Of a stretch of DNA of 64,000 bases, positions 1 through 8,134 are shown piece after piece; position 1 is the stretch's first letter, and each line of letters starts with the position of its first letter. The DNA is from Christensenella sp. UBA1385 (GTDB taxonomy: Bacteria > Bacillota > Clostridia > Christensenellales > Aristaeellaceae), in the NCBI GenBank assembly GCA_002305755.1, contig DBQV01000040.1, positions 1 to 64,000 on the forward strand. The letters are read 5' to 3'. The notes below the pieces were generated by a model, which was not told the DNA's origin, made no database searches, and was given only the letters and a program-made list of their open reading frames with translations. The translations under genes were made by a program, and so were the position numbers.

Positions 1-1
1 A

Positions 2-238
2 CACACTTTTTTGCCTATAACCCTCTATACCACCAACGCCATTGAAAACTTTAACCGGCAATTGCGGGAAGTCACCAAGACCAAGTCCGCCTTCGTCAGC
101 GATGACGCCTTGCTCAAGCAATCGTATCTGGTAGTTATGCAGGTGACAGAGAAATGGACGATGCCGCTGAAAGCCTGGGGCAGCATCCTGGCGCAGCTGA
201 TGGTCCTGTATGGTGAACGCGTGCAGGTGCCGCTGTGA
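2..238 (+). CDS. IS256-family transposase, C-terminal part (cut by window start)
   Basis: The frame is open to the window edge, so only the last ~78 residues are seen. They contain the typical end of an IS256/mutator-type DDE transposase: YTTNAIENFNRQLREVTKTK, then LLK..YLVVMQVTEKWT and the closing W..ILAQL. The catalytic DDE residues would mostly lie upstream of the window. The gene is followed after ~135 bp by a sequence matching the usual IS256-family terminal repeat. Whether the element is intact cannot be judged from here. Confidence 0.9.
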   Translation, partial: HTFLPITLYTTNAIENFNRQLREVTKTKSAFVSDDALLKQSYLVVMQVTEKWTMPLKAWGSILAQLMVLYGERVQVPL

Positions 239-372
239 GGTATAACACGGCCGTCCCCGGGCGGTCAAGGGCCGCTGCGCTTTCCACCTTGGCCTTCGGG
301 GTCTGCCGTGTTAGCTTTCAGCCAAGGGGGCAAAGACAGGCTTTGCCCCGGTACCACGGATCCACCTCAATC

Positions 373-402
373 GAGGTTTACACAAAATATGCGGTGCTAC
401 CC
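373..402 (+). repeat. IS256-family right terminal inverted repeat
   Basis: The stretch GAGGTTTACACAAAATATGC followed by GGTGCTACC resembles the right-end repeats of IS256-family elements (gtttacacaaaa...acactacc). It lies about 135 bp past the transposase stop, a usual distance. The left copy and the target duplication lie outside the window. The 239-581 stretch otherwise holds a GC-rich non-coding tail of the element and the terminator described next. Confidence 0.65.
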
Positions 403-456
403 AATAAAGTTTAGAAAAGGCGATGTTTTGATGCAGATGCGAGCCTGTCCATGACT

Positions 457-498
457 CAAAAAGAGAGGCTGTAGCAATTTCTGTTTTGCTACAGCCCT
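457..498 (-). terminator. Rho-independent terminator of the DUF4342 gene
   Basis: On the minus strand GGCTGTAGC pairs with GCTACAGCC across a 12-base loop and is followed by TCTCTTTTT. It sits ~85 bp past the stop of the minus-strand DUF4342 gene. Confidence 0.8.
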
Positions 499-581
499 CA
501 GCGAAGCCATCACAGGCAGGTCTTCACGCAGCTTGCGGCATTCCCCCGTTTCCCGGCAGCGACCGTGCGTCAGAGGCCTGC

Positions 582-1025
582 TCAGGCAGACTCTCCCGTA
601 TCCTCCGCCTTGTCGATATCCTGTCCGGCCAGCCGATAGCTGCAGCCAAACAGCCATCCGACTACCAGGGCGGGCACGACGATCCAGAACATCACCAGGC
701 TCAGGATCACCACCACGGTCAGCGGCAGCTGAGAGATCCTCCTGCCCTCGCGGTAGATTTCAAGCCTGTTGCGGTTGCCTTTTTCCACGAGCCTCGCCAG
801 CGCCTTGGCCGCCACTTCAAACAGGTTACCATTGACGCGGGGCTTTCTCTCCTTCTTTTCTTCCGGCGCCTGCTCACGAGGGGCTTCCCCCGTCTTGCCC
901 TGCCGCTCCAGATACACCATGGCCTCCAGCATATCCCATTCGTTCAGCTCCAGCGCTTCCTTGGCCTCTTCATAGCTCACCTGCGCCCGTTCGCGCAGTT
1001 TTTCGGTCATTTCAAAGTGATCCAT
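582..1025 (-). CDS. DUF4342 domain protein with UBA-like N-terminus
   Basis: This 147-residue protein begins with a UBA-like helical domain (about 5-45: TEKLRERAQVSYEEAKEALE, then WD.LEAMVYLERQG), as in the EF-Ts/NAC type ubiquitin-associated fold. A charged linker follows (about 45-65), then the DUF4342 region (about 66-128) ending in one long hydrophobic segment (about 102-126). The family is common in Clostridia and its function is not known. A membrane-anchored protein with a cytoplasmic UBA-like domain is the likely topology. The gene is monocistronic, with a strong ribosome site (AAGGAGG) just before ATG and its own terminator. Confidence 0.8.
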   Translation of the reverse strand: MDHFEMTEKLRERAQVSYEEAKEALELNEWDMLEAMVYLERQGKTGEAPREQAPEEKKERKPRVNGNLFEVAAKALARLVEKGNRNRLEIYREGRRISQLPLTVVVILSLVMFWIVVPALVVGWLFGCSYRLAGQDIDKAEDTGESA

Positions 1026-1070
1026 CGTTTCCTCCTTCGCCCCTTAGGGCTGTCTGTTTGGTACGGCGCC

Positions 1071-1098
1071 ATCATAGGCGAAAAGGATTAGACGCCAA
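1071..1098 (-). promoter_or_regulatory. Candidate promoter of the DUF4342 gene
   Basis: On the minus strand TTGGCG (1098-1093), a 16-base spacer and TATGAT (1076-1071) lie about 45 bp upstream of the start codon. Confidence 0.45.
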
Positions 1099-1163
1099 GA
1101 CGGCGAGCATGAAAAGCGGATTAGAAGTTCAATGTGATATTTCTCATCATCCAGGGTCTTGCC

Positions 1164-1192
1164 TTGTGCTGAGGCTATAGAAACGATATAAT
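1164..1192 (+). promoter_or_regulatory. Promoter of glnS
   Basis: TTGTGC, 17 bases, then a perfect TATAAT lie about 30 bp before the glnS start. No T-box leader fits in so short a 5' region. Confidence 0.6.
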
Positions 1193-1221
1193 ATGCGCCA
1201 GAATACGAAGGGAGCAACAGC

Positions 1222-2919
1222 ATGTCTGAGAGCCGGGAACGCACCAATTTTATCTGGGATGCCATCGATGAGGATCTGAAGAGCGGGCGCTGCACCAAGG
1301 TGCACACGCGCTTCCCTCCGGAGCCCAACGGCCATCTGCACATCGGCCACTGCAAGGCACTGGTGACGGACTTCGGCACCGCCGAAAAGTACGGCGGCCT
1401 GTGCAACCTGCGCTTTGACGACACCAACCCCGCCAAGGAAGAGACCGAGTATGTGGACGGCATCATGAACGACATCCGCTGGCTCGGTTTCGAGTGGACG
1501 GGCGGGCTTTATTACGCCAGTGAATATTATGAGCAGTGCTATGAGATCGCGGAGGATTTCATCCGCCGGGGCCTTGCCTATGTGGACGAGCTGAACGCCG
1601 AGCAGATGCGGGAATACCGCGGCACGCTGTCCGAGCCGGGCAAAAACAGCCCCTGGCGCGACCGCCCCGCCGAAGAGAGCCTCGACCTGTTCCGCCGCAT
1701 GCGCGCGGGCGAATTCCCCGAAGGGCGCTATATCCTGCGCGCCAAGATCGATATGGCCTCGCCCAACATCAACATGCGCGACCCGGCGATGTACCGCATC
1801 CTGTATAAGGAGCATCACCGCACCGGCAAGGAATGGTGCATCTACCCCATGTACGATTTTGCGCACCCCCTGGGCGATGCCATCGAGGGCATCACGCATT
1901 CTCTCTGCTCGCTGGAGTTTGAAGACCACAGGCCGCTGTATGACTGGGTGGTGGAAAACGCGGGCTTCCGCAAGCCGCACAAGGACAAGCACGGCGACCT
2001 CAGCCAGGGCCCGCGCCAGATCGAATTTGCCAGGCTGAATCTCACCCGCACCGTGATGAGCAAGCGCTATCTTCGCCGTCTGGTGGAAGAGGGCTATGTA
2101 TCCGGATGGGATGACCCCCGTATGCCCACCCTCAGCGGCCTGCGCCGCAGGGGCTATACCCCTGCCTCCATCCGCGATTTCATTGAGCGCATCGGCCTGA
2201 GCAAGGCCGACAGCGTGGTGGACATCGGCCTGCTGGAGTACTGCGTGCGCAATGACCTGGGCAGCAAGGCCCCGCGAATGATGGCCGTGCAAAAGCCGCT
2301 GAAGATCGTCCTGACCAACTGGGAAGAGGGCAAGACCGACACCCTGACGATAGAAAACCATCCCGACCACCCGGAGCTCGGCACGCGCGAGCTTAGCTTT
2401 GGCAGAGAGCTGTATATCGAAGCCGACGATTTTATGGAAGACCCGCCCAAGAAGTTCTTCCGCCTACGTCCGGACGGCGAGGTGCGCCTGAAGGGCGCGT
2501 ATATCATCCGCTGCGACGAGGCCGTGAAGAACGCGGACGGCAGCATCGATCACCTGAACTGCAGCGTAGACCTGGACAGCCGATCCGGCAGCCCGGGCGC
2601 GGAGCGCAAGGTGAAGGGAACCCTGCACTGGGTCAACGCGGAAGACTGCGTTCCCCTCACCTTCCGCCTGTATGAGCCTCTGCTCAAAGAAGACGAGGGC
2701 GAGGACGAGGAGAGCGAAAAGAAGGATTTCATCGCTCGTCTGAACCCAAACAGCCTGACCCTGGCGAAGGGCTTTGGCGAAAAGGCGCTGGACGGCGCCG
2801 CAGCGGGCGACACCTTCCAGTTCCTGCGGCTGGGCTATTTCTGCAAGGACAGGGATTCCCAGGACGGCAGCCCCGTCTACAACCTGACCGTCGGATTAAA
2901 AGACAGCTATAAACCCTGA
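1222..2919 (+). CDS. glnS: Glutaminyl-tRNA synthetase
   Basis: The enzyme charges tRNA-Gln with glutamine using ATP. At 565 residues it is close to E. coli GlnRS (554). The class I signatures are present: PPEPNGHLHIGHCKA (HIGH at residues 40-43) and VMSKRYL (the KMSKS loop, about residue 275). The Rossmann catalytic domain is followed by the two anticodon-binding beta barrels. The ATG at 1222 has GGGAG nearby. It lies 17 bp upstream of gltX, so the two synthetases are probably co-transcribed. GlnRS is patchy in Clostridia, many of which form Gln-tRNA by transamidation with GatCAB; its presence here suggests direct charging. Confidence 0.97.
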   Translation: MSESRERTNFIWDAIDEDLKSGRCTKVHTRFPPEPNGHLHIGHCKALVTDFGTAEKYGGLCNLRFDDTNPAKEETEYVDGIMNDIRWLGFEWTGGLYYASEYYEQCYEIAEDFIRRGLAYVDELNAEQMREYRGTLSEPGKNSPWRDRPAEESLDLFRRMRAGEFPEGRYILRAKIDMASPNINMRDPAMYRILYKEHHRTGKEWCIYPMYDFAHPLGDAIEGITHSLCSLEFEDHRPLYDWVVENAGFRKPHKDKHGDLSQGPRQIEFARLNLTRTVMSKRYLRRLVEEGYVSGWDDPRMPTLSGLRRRGYTPASIRDFIERIGLSKADSVVDIGLLEYCVRNDLGSKAPRMMAVQKPLKIVLTNWEEGKTDTLTIENHPDHPELGTRELSFGRELYIEADDFMEDPPKKFFRLRPDGEVRLKGAYIIRCDEAVKNADGSIDHLNCSVDLDSRSGSPGAERKVKGTLHWVNAEDCVPLTFRLYEPLLKEDEGEDEESEKKDFIARLNPNSLTLAKGFGEKALDGAAAGDTFQFLRLGYFCKDRDSQDGSPVYNLTVGLKDSYKP

Positions 2920-2936
2920 ACATAAGGAGGCCCCTG

Positions 2937-4403
2937 ATGACCAGCGTCCGCACACGCTTTGCCCCCAGCCCGACCGGGTACCTGCACCTGGGCGGGCTGC
3001 GAACTGCTCTGTTCACCTATTTGTATGCCAGAAAACACGGCGGGAAATTTATCCTGCGCATCGAGGATACCGATCAGGAGCGCGAGGTGCCCGGCGCCGT
3101 GCAGCTGATCTACGATTCCCTGCGCGCGGCGGGCCTTGAGTATGACGAGGGCCCGGATGTCGGCGGCGACTATGGCCCATACATCCAGACCCAGCGCAAG
3201 GATACCTACCTGCCCTATGCCATGCAGCTGGTGGAAAGCGGCCACGCCTACCCCTGCTTCTGCACCAGGGAGGAGCTGGAAGAGCGGCGCGCCGCGGCCG
3301 CCGCGCGGGGCGAGACCTTCAAGTATGACAAGCACTGCCTCGGCATCCCCAGACAGGAGGCCCTGCGCCGCATGCAGTCCGGCGAGCCCTATGTGATCCG
3401 GCAGAACATCCCCGCCGAAGGCATCGCTTCTTTTGACGATCTGCTCTTCGGCCACATCGAGGCCGAATGCTCCACGCTGGATGACAACGTGCTCATCAAG
3501 CAGGACGGACTGCCCACCTATAACTTTGCCAACGTGATCGACGACCACCTGATGGGCATCACGCACGTGACGCGCGGCACGGAGTATCTCTCCAGCGCGC
3601 CCAAATACAACCTGCTCTACGAGGCTTTCGGCTGGACGCCGCCCGTCTACATCCACCTGCCCGTGGTGATGAAGGACGCCACCCGCAAGCTCTCCAAGCG
3701 CTATGGCGACCCTTCTTTTGAAGACCTGCTGTCTATGGGCTACCTGCGCGACGCCATTATCAATTTCATCGCCCTGCTGGGCTGGAGCCCGGGCAACGAC
3801 CGGGAATTTTTCAGCAAGGAAGAGCTGATCGAGGCCTTTGACGAAAAGGGGCTGAACAAATCCCCCGCCATCTTCAACATGGACAAGCTGACGTGGTTCA
3901 ACGCCGAATACATCCGAAGGCTGAGCCCCGAGGAATATCTGGAGCTGGCCACGCCCTGGTTTGATCGGGCGCTGGGTGGCAGGGGCATTGATTACTGCCG
4001 TCTGGCCGAACTGATGCAGGGCCGTACGGAGGTCTTCAATCGGGTGCCGGATATGGTGCGCTTCCTCGCGGAGATGCCCGGGTATGAAAATGAGCTTTAC
4101 GTCAACAAAAAGCAGAAGTCCACGCTGGAAAGCAGCCTGGACGCGCTAAAGTTCATGCTGCCGGTGCTCGAAGAGGTCAAGCCCTGGCAGGAAACTGCGC
4201 TTCATGACACCGTGATGCAGGCCATCGCGGAGGCGGGGCGCAAGAACGGGCCCGTGCTCTGGCCCCTGCGCATCGCCATCAGCGGCCAGGCCAGCACGCC
4301 GGGCGGCGCCATCGAGATCGCCTACCTGCTGGGCCGGGAGGAAACGCTCGCACGCATCCGGGCGGCGATCGAAAGGCTGACCGCGGCCCTGCAGACAGCC
4401 TGA
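2937..4403 (+). CDS. gltX: Glutamyl-tRNA synthetase
   Basis: This charges tRNA-Glu with glutamate. The 488-residue protein has the class I motif PSPTGYLHLGGLRTALF (about 10-26) and the KMSKS-type loop KLSKRYG (about 255). The length fits bacterial GluRS with its helical anticodon domain. The start has an excellent ribosome site (AAGGAGG, 2922-2928) in the 17-bp gap after glnS. Because a GlnRS is encoded next door, this enzyme is probably the discriminating type that charges only tRNA-Glu; that is inference. The FRG-domain gene follows 12 bp downstream. Confidence 0.97.
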   Translation: MTSVRTRFAPSPTGYLHLGGLRTALFTYLYARKHGGKFILRIEDTDQEREVPGAVQLIYDSLRAAGLEYDEGPDVGGDYGPYIQTQRKDTYLPYAMQLVESGHAYPCFCTREELEERRAAAAARGETFKYDKHCLGIPRQEALRRMQSGEPYVIRQNIPAEGIASFDDLLFGHIEAECSTLDDNVLIKQDGLPTYNFANVIDDHLMGITHVTRGTEYLSSAPKYNLLYEAFGWTPPVYIHLPVVMKDATRKLSKRYGDPSFEDLLSMGYLRDAIINFIALLGWSPGNDREFFSKEELIEAFDEKGLNKSPAIFNMDKLTWFNAEYIRRLSPEEYLELATPWFDRALGGRGIDYCRLAELMQGRTEVFNRVPDMVRFLAEMPGYENELYVNKKQKSTLESSLDALKFMLPVLEEVKPWQETALHDTVMQAIAEAGRKNGPVLWPLRIAISGQASTPGGAIEIAYLLGREETLARIRAAIERLTAALQTA

Positions 4404-4415
4404 TCGGGGAAGGCG

Positions 4416-5261
4416 ATGGAAAACAGGATCATTCACTGCTGGGACGACCTGCAGGCCGCCGTGTTTGACGGCGTTTGGGATGAGTCTATCCGGCGCTATC
4501 GCAACAACCGCGTCTTCCGCGGCGTGGAGGATATGCACTGGGACCTGGTGCCCACGCTCAACCGCGTGTGCTCCCATGATCTCGGCCTTGAAAAGCAGAT
4601 CCTGCGAAGCTTTCGAAAGTACGGCTATGCCGATTTGAAGAGCGCCGATTCGCTGTGGCAGCTGCTGGCCACGGGGCAGCACTTCGGCCTGCCGACCCGC
4701 CTGCTGGATTGGAGCTATTCCCCCCTCGTCGCCGCGCACTTCGCCACCGAGGATACCTCCGCCTACAACCGCGACGGGGCCATCATCGTGGCCGACATCG
4801 AGGTGATCAACCGCCTGCTGCCCCCGGCGCTGAGGGAGCTGCTGGTAAACGGCGGAGCCAACGTCTTCTCGCAGGATATGCTCGACCGTGCCGCGCCGAC
4901 GCTGGACAAGCTGAAGTCCCTGTCGGACGAGCCCTTCGGCCTGTTCTTTGAGCCAGCCTCCACCGTGAGCCGTATTGAAAACCAATATGCCCTCTTTTCA
5001 CTGTCGAGCGATGCCGGGGTGATGATCAACCATCTGCCCGGCGCGGAAAGCGCCTTTACCCGCATCGTGATCCCCCGTGAGGTCAAGCTGGAGATACGCG
5101 ACAAGCTGGACTACATCAACATTTCAGAGCGTATGCTCTACCCCGGGCTGGACGGCGTGTGCCGCTGGATCGCCAGGCGCTACGCCCCACTGGGGCCCAA
5201 GTATAACAGAGGTCCCGGCGCTGCCGGAGCGGCGCCGAACAATACAAGCGAAGGAGACTAA
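4416..5261 (+). CDS. FRG domain-containing protein
   Basis: The 281-residue protein carries the FRG domain, named after the phenylalanine-arginine-glycine triplet seen here at about 35 (VFRGVEDMHWDLVPTLNR), with the companion block GLPTRLLDWSYSPLVAAHFAT at about 93-113. The domain's function is not established. It is often found in stand-alone cytosolic proteins and in mobile-element cargo. No signal peptide or membrane segment is visible. The gene lies in the same run as glnS-gltX (12-bp gap) and ends 1 bp before the next gene's TTG start, so it is translated with a sodium-pump subunit. The arrangement gives no clear functional clue. Confidence 0.8.
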   Translation: MENRIIHCWDDLQAAVFDGVWDESIRRYRNNRVFRGVEDMHWDLVPTLNRVCSHDLGLEKQILRSFRKYGYADLKSADSLWQLLATGQHFGLPTRLLDWSYSPLVAAHFATEDTSAYNRDGAIIVADIEVINRLLPPALRELLVNGGANVFSQDMLDRAAPTLDKLKSLSDEPFGLFFEPASTVSRIENQYALFSLSSDAGVMINHLPGAESAFTRIVIPREVKLEIRDKLDYINISERMLYPGLDGVCRWIARRYAPLGPKYNRGPGAAGAAPNNTSEGD

Positions 5262-5262
5262 G

Positions 5263-6480
5263 TTGAGCATGAGCCTTTCCCTTATCCTTGGGGATCTGTT
5301 TTCGGGCGTGCGCTTCCTGTTCAGCGCCGCGGGCCTGAAGACGCTCGTGATGTTTGTTATCGCGGGCGTACTGATCTATCTGGCCATCAAAAAAGACTAT
5401 GAGCCGGCGCTGCTGCTGCCCATAGGCTTTGGCGCGATACTGGCCAACCTGCCGCCCGTGCTGATGGCAGGTGGCGGCGAGGCGGCCGCTGCCGTGCTCG
5501 GCTCCGCCACCGAGCCGGGCTTTCTCAGGGTGCTGTTCGACGCGGGCATCGCCAACGAGCTATTCCCGGTGCTGATCTTCATTGCCGTCGGCGCGATGAT
5601 AGACTTTACACCGCTGCTCAAGGACCCTTCCATGATCTTCTTCGGCGCGGCGGCACAGTTCGGCATCTTCACCACCTTTCTGCTGTCCATCCTGCTGATC
5701 CCCGTGGTGGTGCCCGGCGCGGATGACAGCCTGGTTCTGCGCCTGGCCAGCGCCATCGGCATCATCGGCGCGGCGGACGGCCCCACCACGCTCTACGTGG
5801 CCAACCACTTCAAGCTGGTGGACTACATGGCCCCCATCTCGGTAGCCGCCTACAGCTACATGTCGCTGGTGCCTGTTATCCAGCCGCCGGTCATCCGCGC
5901 GCTGACCACCAAGGCGGAACGCCGCATCCGCATGGACTATCAGGAGGAGCGCGCCTCCAAGACCGCCCTGATCCTCTTCCCTGTGATCGTGACCATCGTA
6001 GCCGGCATTCTGGTGCCCATGTCCGCGCCGCTGGTCGGCTCACTGATGTTCGGCAACCTGCTGCGCGAATGCGGCGTGCTGGAGCGCCTGTCCAAGACCG
6101 CTCAGAACGAGCTGGCCAACCTCGTCACCATCCTGCTGGGCATCTCCATCGGGGCGACCATGGTGGCGGACAACTTCCTGCGCTGGGACACGGCCCTGAT
6201 CATGGGCCTCGGTCTCTTCGCCTTTGTGTTTGACACGGCGGGCGGCGTGCTGTTTGCCAAGCTGCTCAACCTTTTCCGCAGAAATAAAGTGAACCCCATG
6301 ATCGGCGCAGCAGGTATCTCCGCCTTCCCGATGAGCGCGAGGGTGATCCAGAAGCTGGCCAAAGAAGAGGATCCCTACAACTTCGTCCTGATGCAGGCCA
6401 TCAGCGCCAACGTGTCCGGCCAACTGGGTTCCATCATCGCGGGCGGCATGGTGATCACGCTGGTTTCGATGCTGCTGTGA
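5263..6480 (+). CDS. Sodium ion-translocating decarboxylase beta subunit
   Basis: The product is a ~405-residue polytopic membrane protein of the OadB/GcdB/MmdB family, the subunit that couples biotin-carboxyl decarboxylation to outward Na+ pumping. Family blocks include LLPIGFGAILANLPP, the region II segment AIGIIGAADGPTTLYVANHF, and GAAGISAFPMSARVIQKL near the end with the conserved SAFPM serine region. AAGGAG at 5251-5256 is 6 bases before TTG 5263 and 12 before ATG 5269; TTG is chosen on spacing, ATG remains possible. Only a tiny gamma-like gene follows; no carboxyltransferase alpha or biotin carrier gene is in the window, so its enzyme partner is unknown. Confidence 0.92.
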   Translation: MSMSLSLILGDLFSGVRFLFSAAGLKTLVMFVIAGVLIYLAIKKDYEPALLLPIGFGAILANLPPVLMAGGGEAAAAVLGSATEPGFLRVLFDAGIANELFPVLIFIAVGAMIDFTPLLKDPSMIFFGAAAQFGIFTTFLLSILLIPVVVPGADDSLVLRLASAIGIIGAADGPTTLYVANHFKLVDYMAPISVAAYSYMSLVPVIQPPVIRALTTKAERRIRMDYQEERASKTALILFPVIVTIVAGILVPMSAPLVGSLMFGNLLRECGVLERLSKTAQNELANLVTILLGISIGATMVADNFLRWDTALIMGLGLFAFVFDTAGGVLFAKLLNLFRRNKVNPMIGAAGISAFPMSARVIQKLAKEEDPYNFVLMQAISANVSGQLGSIIAGGMVITLVSMLL

Positions 6481-6496
6481 CAGAAGGGAGACAAGC

Positions 6497-6616
6497 ATGA
6501 GCGTTTTGACCAAAGGTTTGATCGTCACCGGCATCGGTTTGGCCGGCGTGTTCCTGATACTCGGCCTGTTCTTTGTTTCCATCAAGCTGCTGCAAAAGAT
6601 CGGGCCCAAAGATTAG
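6497..6616 (+). CDS. OadG-like small membrane subunit (39 residues)
   Basis: A 39-codon gene begins with ATG at 6497 behind AGAAGGGAG, 16 bp after the beta subunit stop. The product is one membrane span (about 8-30, LIVTGIGLAGVFLILGLFF) followed by a short basic tail ending KIGPKD. This resembles the N-terminal anchor of OadG/sodium-pump decarboxylase gamma subunits (the TGIGMxxVFxxL pattern), but without the soluble C-terminal part those proteins use to bind the alpha subunit. The assignment rests on this pattern and the position after an OadB gene. A T-tailed hairpin follows directly. Confidence 0.75.
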   Translation: MSVLTKGLIVTGIGLAGVFLILGLFFVSIKLLQKIGPKD

Positions 6617-6633
6617 CCCCTGCGCGCAGCAAA

Positions 6634-6668
6634 TCGCCCCGCCGGCAAGTGAACCGCGGGGCATTTTA
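6634..6668 (+). terminator. Terminator of the glnS-to-gamma-subunit run
   Basis: GCCCCGC pairs with GCGGGGC across a 13-base loop and ATTTT follows. It begins about 18 bp after the small gamma-like gene. Confidence 0.75.
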
Positions 6669-6700
6669 TATTGAGTATTGATTGGTTCATGTCTCCTAAG

Positions 6701-8134
6701 CTATTCACTGCTCAGAGCTTCCTGCCGCTCCGGATGGCTGACGATATTCTTTACCCAGATGCCGCTCCTGACGATCAGCACGCCGAGGATCAGCTTGGTC
6801 AGGCCCGCCAGCTCGCACAGAGGGTAGAGCCATTCGATGGGCAGGGCCGTGCGGTGCACCAGCAGCCTTGCCAGCGGGATGTTGACCGCCCAGACATAGG
6901 CCGAATCGAAGATGAAGGTCATCAGCGTGGAGCCGCCGGAGCGCAACGTGAAGTAGCAGGCATGCGCCATGGCATGCAGGGGCATCAGCAGCGCCATGGC
7001 CACGATGAACCTGGCGGCCAGCTGCTTTACATCCTCCCCCACGTCGTACAGCCTCGGAAAATAGGGTGAAAGAGCCGCCATCAGGCTGCCGATCACCAGG
7101 CACATGGCCACGCTGAAGGCCATCAGGCGCCAGGCGTCCCGCTTGGCCTCTTCCATACGGTTGGCGCCCAAATGCTGCCCCACCATGGTAGCGATGGCGT
7201 TGCCCATGGAGAGGAAAAACATGTTGAACAGGTTGTTCACCGTCATGGCAATGTTGAGCGCGCCAAGCACGTTCAGCCCGCGCAGCGAGTAGGACTGCAC
7301 CAGGGTGGCGATGCCGACGGACCAGAGCAGCTCGTTGAACAGGAGCGGCGCGCTTTTTCTGAGCACGGATTTCAAAAGGCCGAAAGGCACCTTCAGCGTG
7401 TGGTACACATCGTGCATGAAGGAGAAACGCCCGATCCGGCGCAGGTGCACCGCGTAGACGACGATGCCCAGCTCCACAAAACGGCTGAGCACGGTGGCAA
7501 TGGCCGCGCCCTCCACGCCAAGCTTCGGAAAGCCGAAGTGGCCGTAGATCAAAAGATAGTTGCCGGCCAGGTTCACAAGCACGGCGGCAATGCCCGCCAT
7601 CATTGGCAGCCTGGTCTCACCCGATTCGCGCAGCGTGCCACTGTAGCACACCGTCAGCGCAAAGGGCAGAAAGCCCAGCAGACTGATGTGCAGGTACTCG
7701 AGCGCGAAGACCAGCATCCGCTCCGCGGAGGCGGGATCACCATCCCCCTTGAGAAACAGCCCGATCAAAGCAGGGCCGAAGCCCAGCACGGCAACCGCCG
7801 CAGCGACCAGTATCAGAAAGCAGACCCACAGCTTGATCCTGAAGGTGTTGCGCACGCCCTCCATGTTGTCCGCGCCGAAAAACTGCGCGCCAAACACGCC
7901 CGGCCCCGATACCGCGCCAAAGATGCAGGCGTTGAAAACCATCACCAGCTGGTTGGCAACCGCCACGCCGGAGATCTCGTCCGTGCCCAGGCGGCCGACC
8001 ATCACGTTGTCCAGCATGTTGACAAAGCTGGTGACGAACATCTGGATGATAATGGGCACGATCAGACGAGACACCGCCTGATAAAAGGCCCTGTCACCTA
8101 CAAAAGTGCGCTTAAAGCGCTGAAATACCGTCAA
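6701..8134 (-). CDS. MATE family efflux transporter
   Basis: The 477-residue protein has about 12 hydrophobic spans and family blocks such as VPIIIQMFVTSFVNMLDNVMVG near the N-terminus, GVAVANQLVMVFNA, and NLAGNYLLIYGHFGFPKLGVEGAAIAT. MATE proteins export drugs or metabolites in exchange for Na+ or H+; the substrate here cannot be read. Its start codon overlaps the stop of the upstream rRNA methylase by 4 bp (ATGA), showing that the two are in one transcript with the large coiled-coil gene further upstream. Confidence 0.93.
   Translation of the reverse strand: MTVFQRFKRTFVGDRAFYQAVSRLIVPIIIQMFVTSFVNMLDNVMVGRLGTDEISGVAVANQLVMVFNACIFGAVSGPGVFGAQFFGADNMEGVRNTFRIKLWVCFLILVAAAVAVLGFGPALIGLFLKGDGDPASAERMLVFALEYLHISLLGFLPFALTVCYSGTLRESGETRLPMMAGIAAVLVNLAGNYLLIYGHFGFPKLGVEGAAIATVLSRFVELGIVVYAVHLRRIGRFSFMHDVYHTLKVPFGLLKSVLRKSAPLLFNELLWSVGIATLVQSYSLRGLNVLGALNIAMTVNNLFNMFFLSMGNAIATMVGQHLGANRMEEAKRDAWRLMAFSVAMCLVIGSLMAALSPYFPRLYDVGEDVKQLAARFIVAMALLMPLHAMAHACYFTLRSGGSTLMTFIFDSAYVWAVNIPLARLLVHRTALPIEWLYPLCELAGLTKLILGVLIVRSGIWVKNIVSHPERQEALSSE

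Noticed and set aside
5077..5262. Long N-terminal extension of the decarboxylase beta subunit
   Set aside because: It overlaps the FRG gene out of frame and has no family similarity; good ribosome site at 5251-5256 supports TTG 5263 or ATG 5269.
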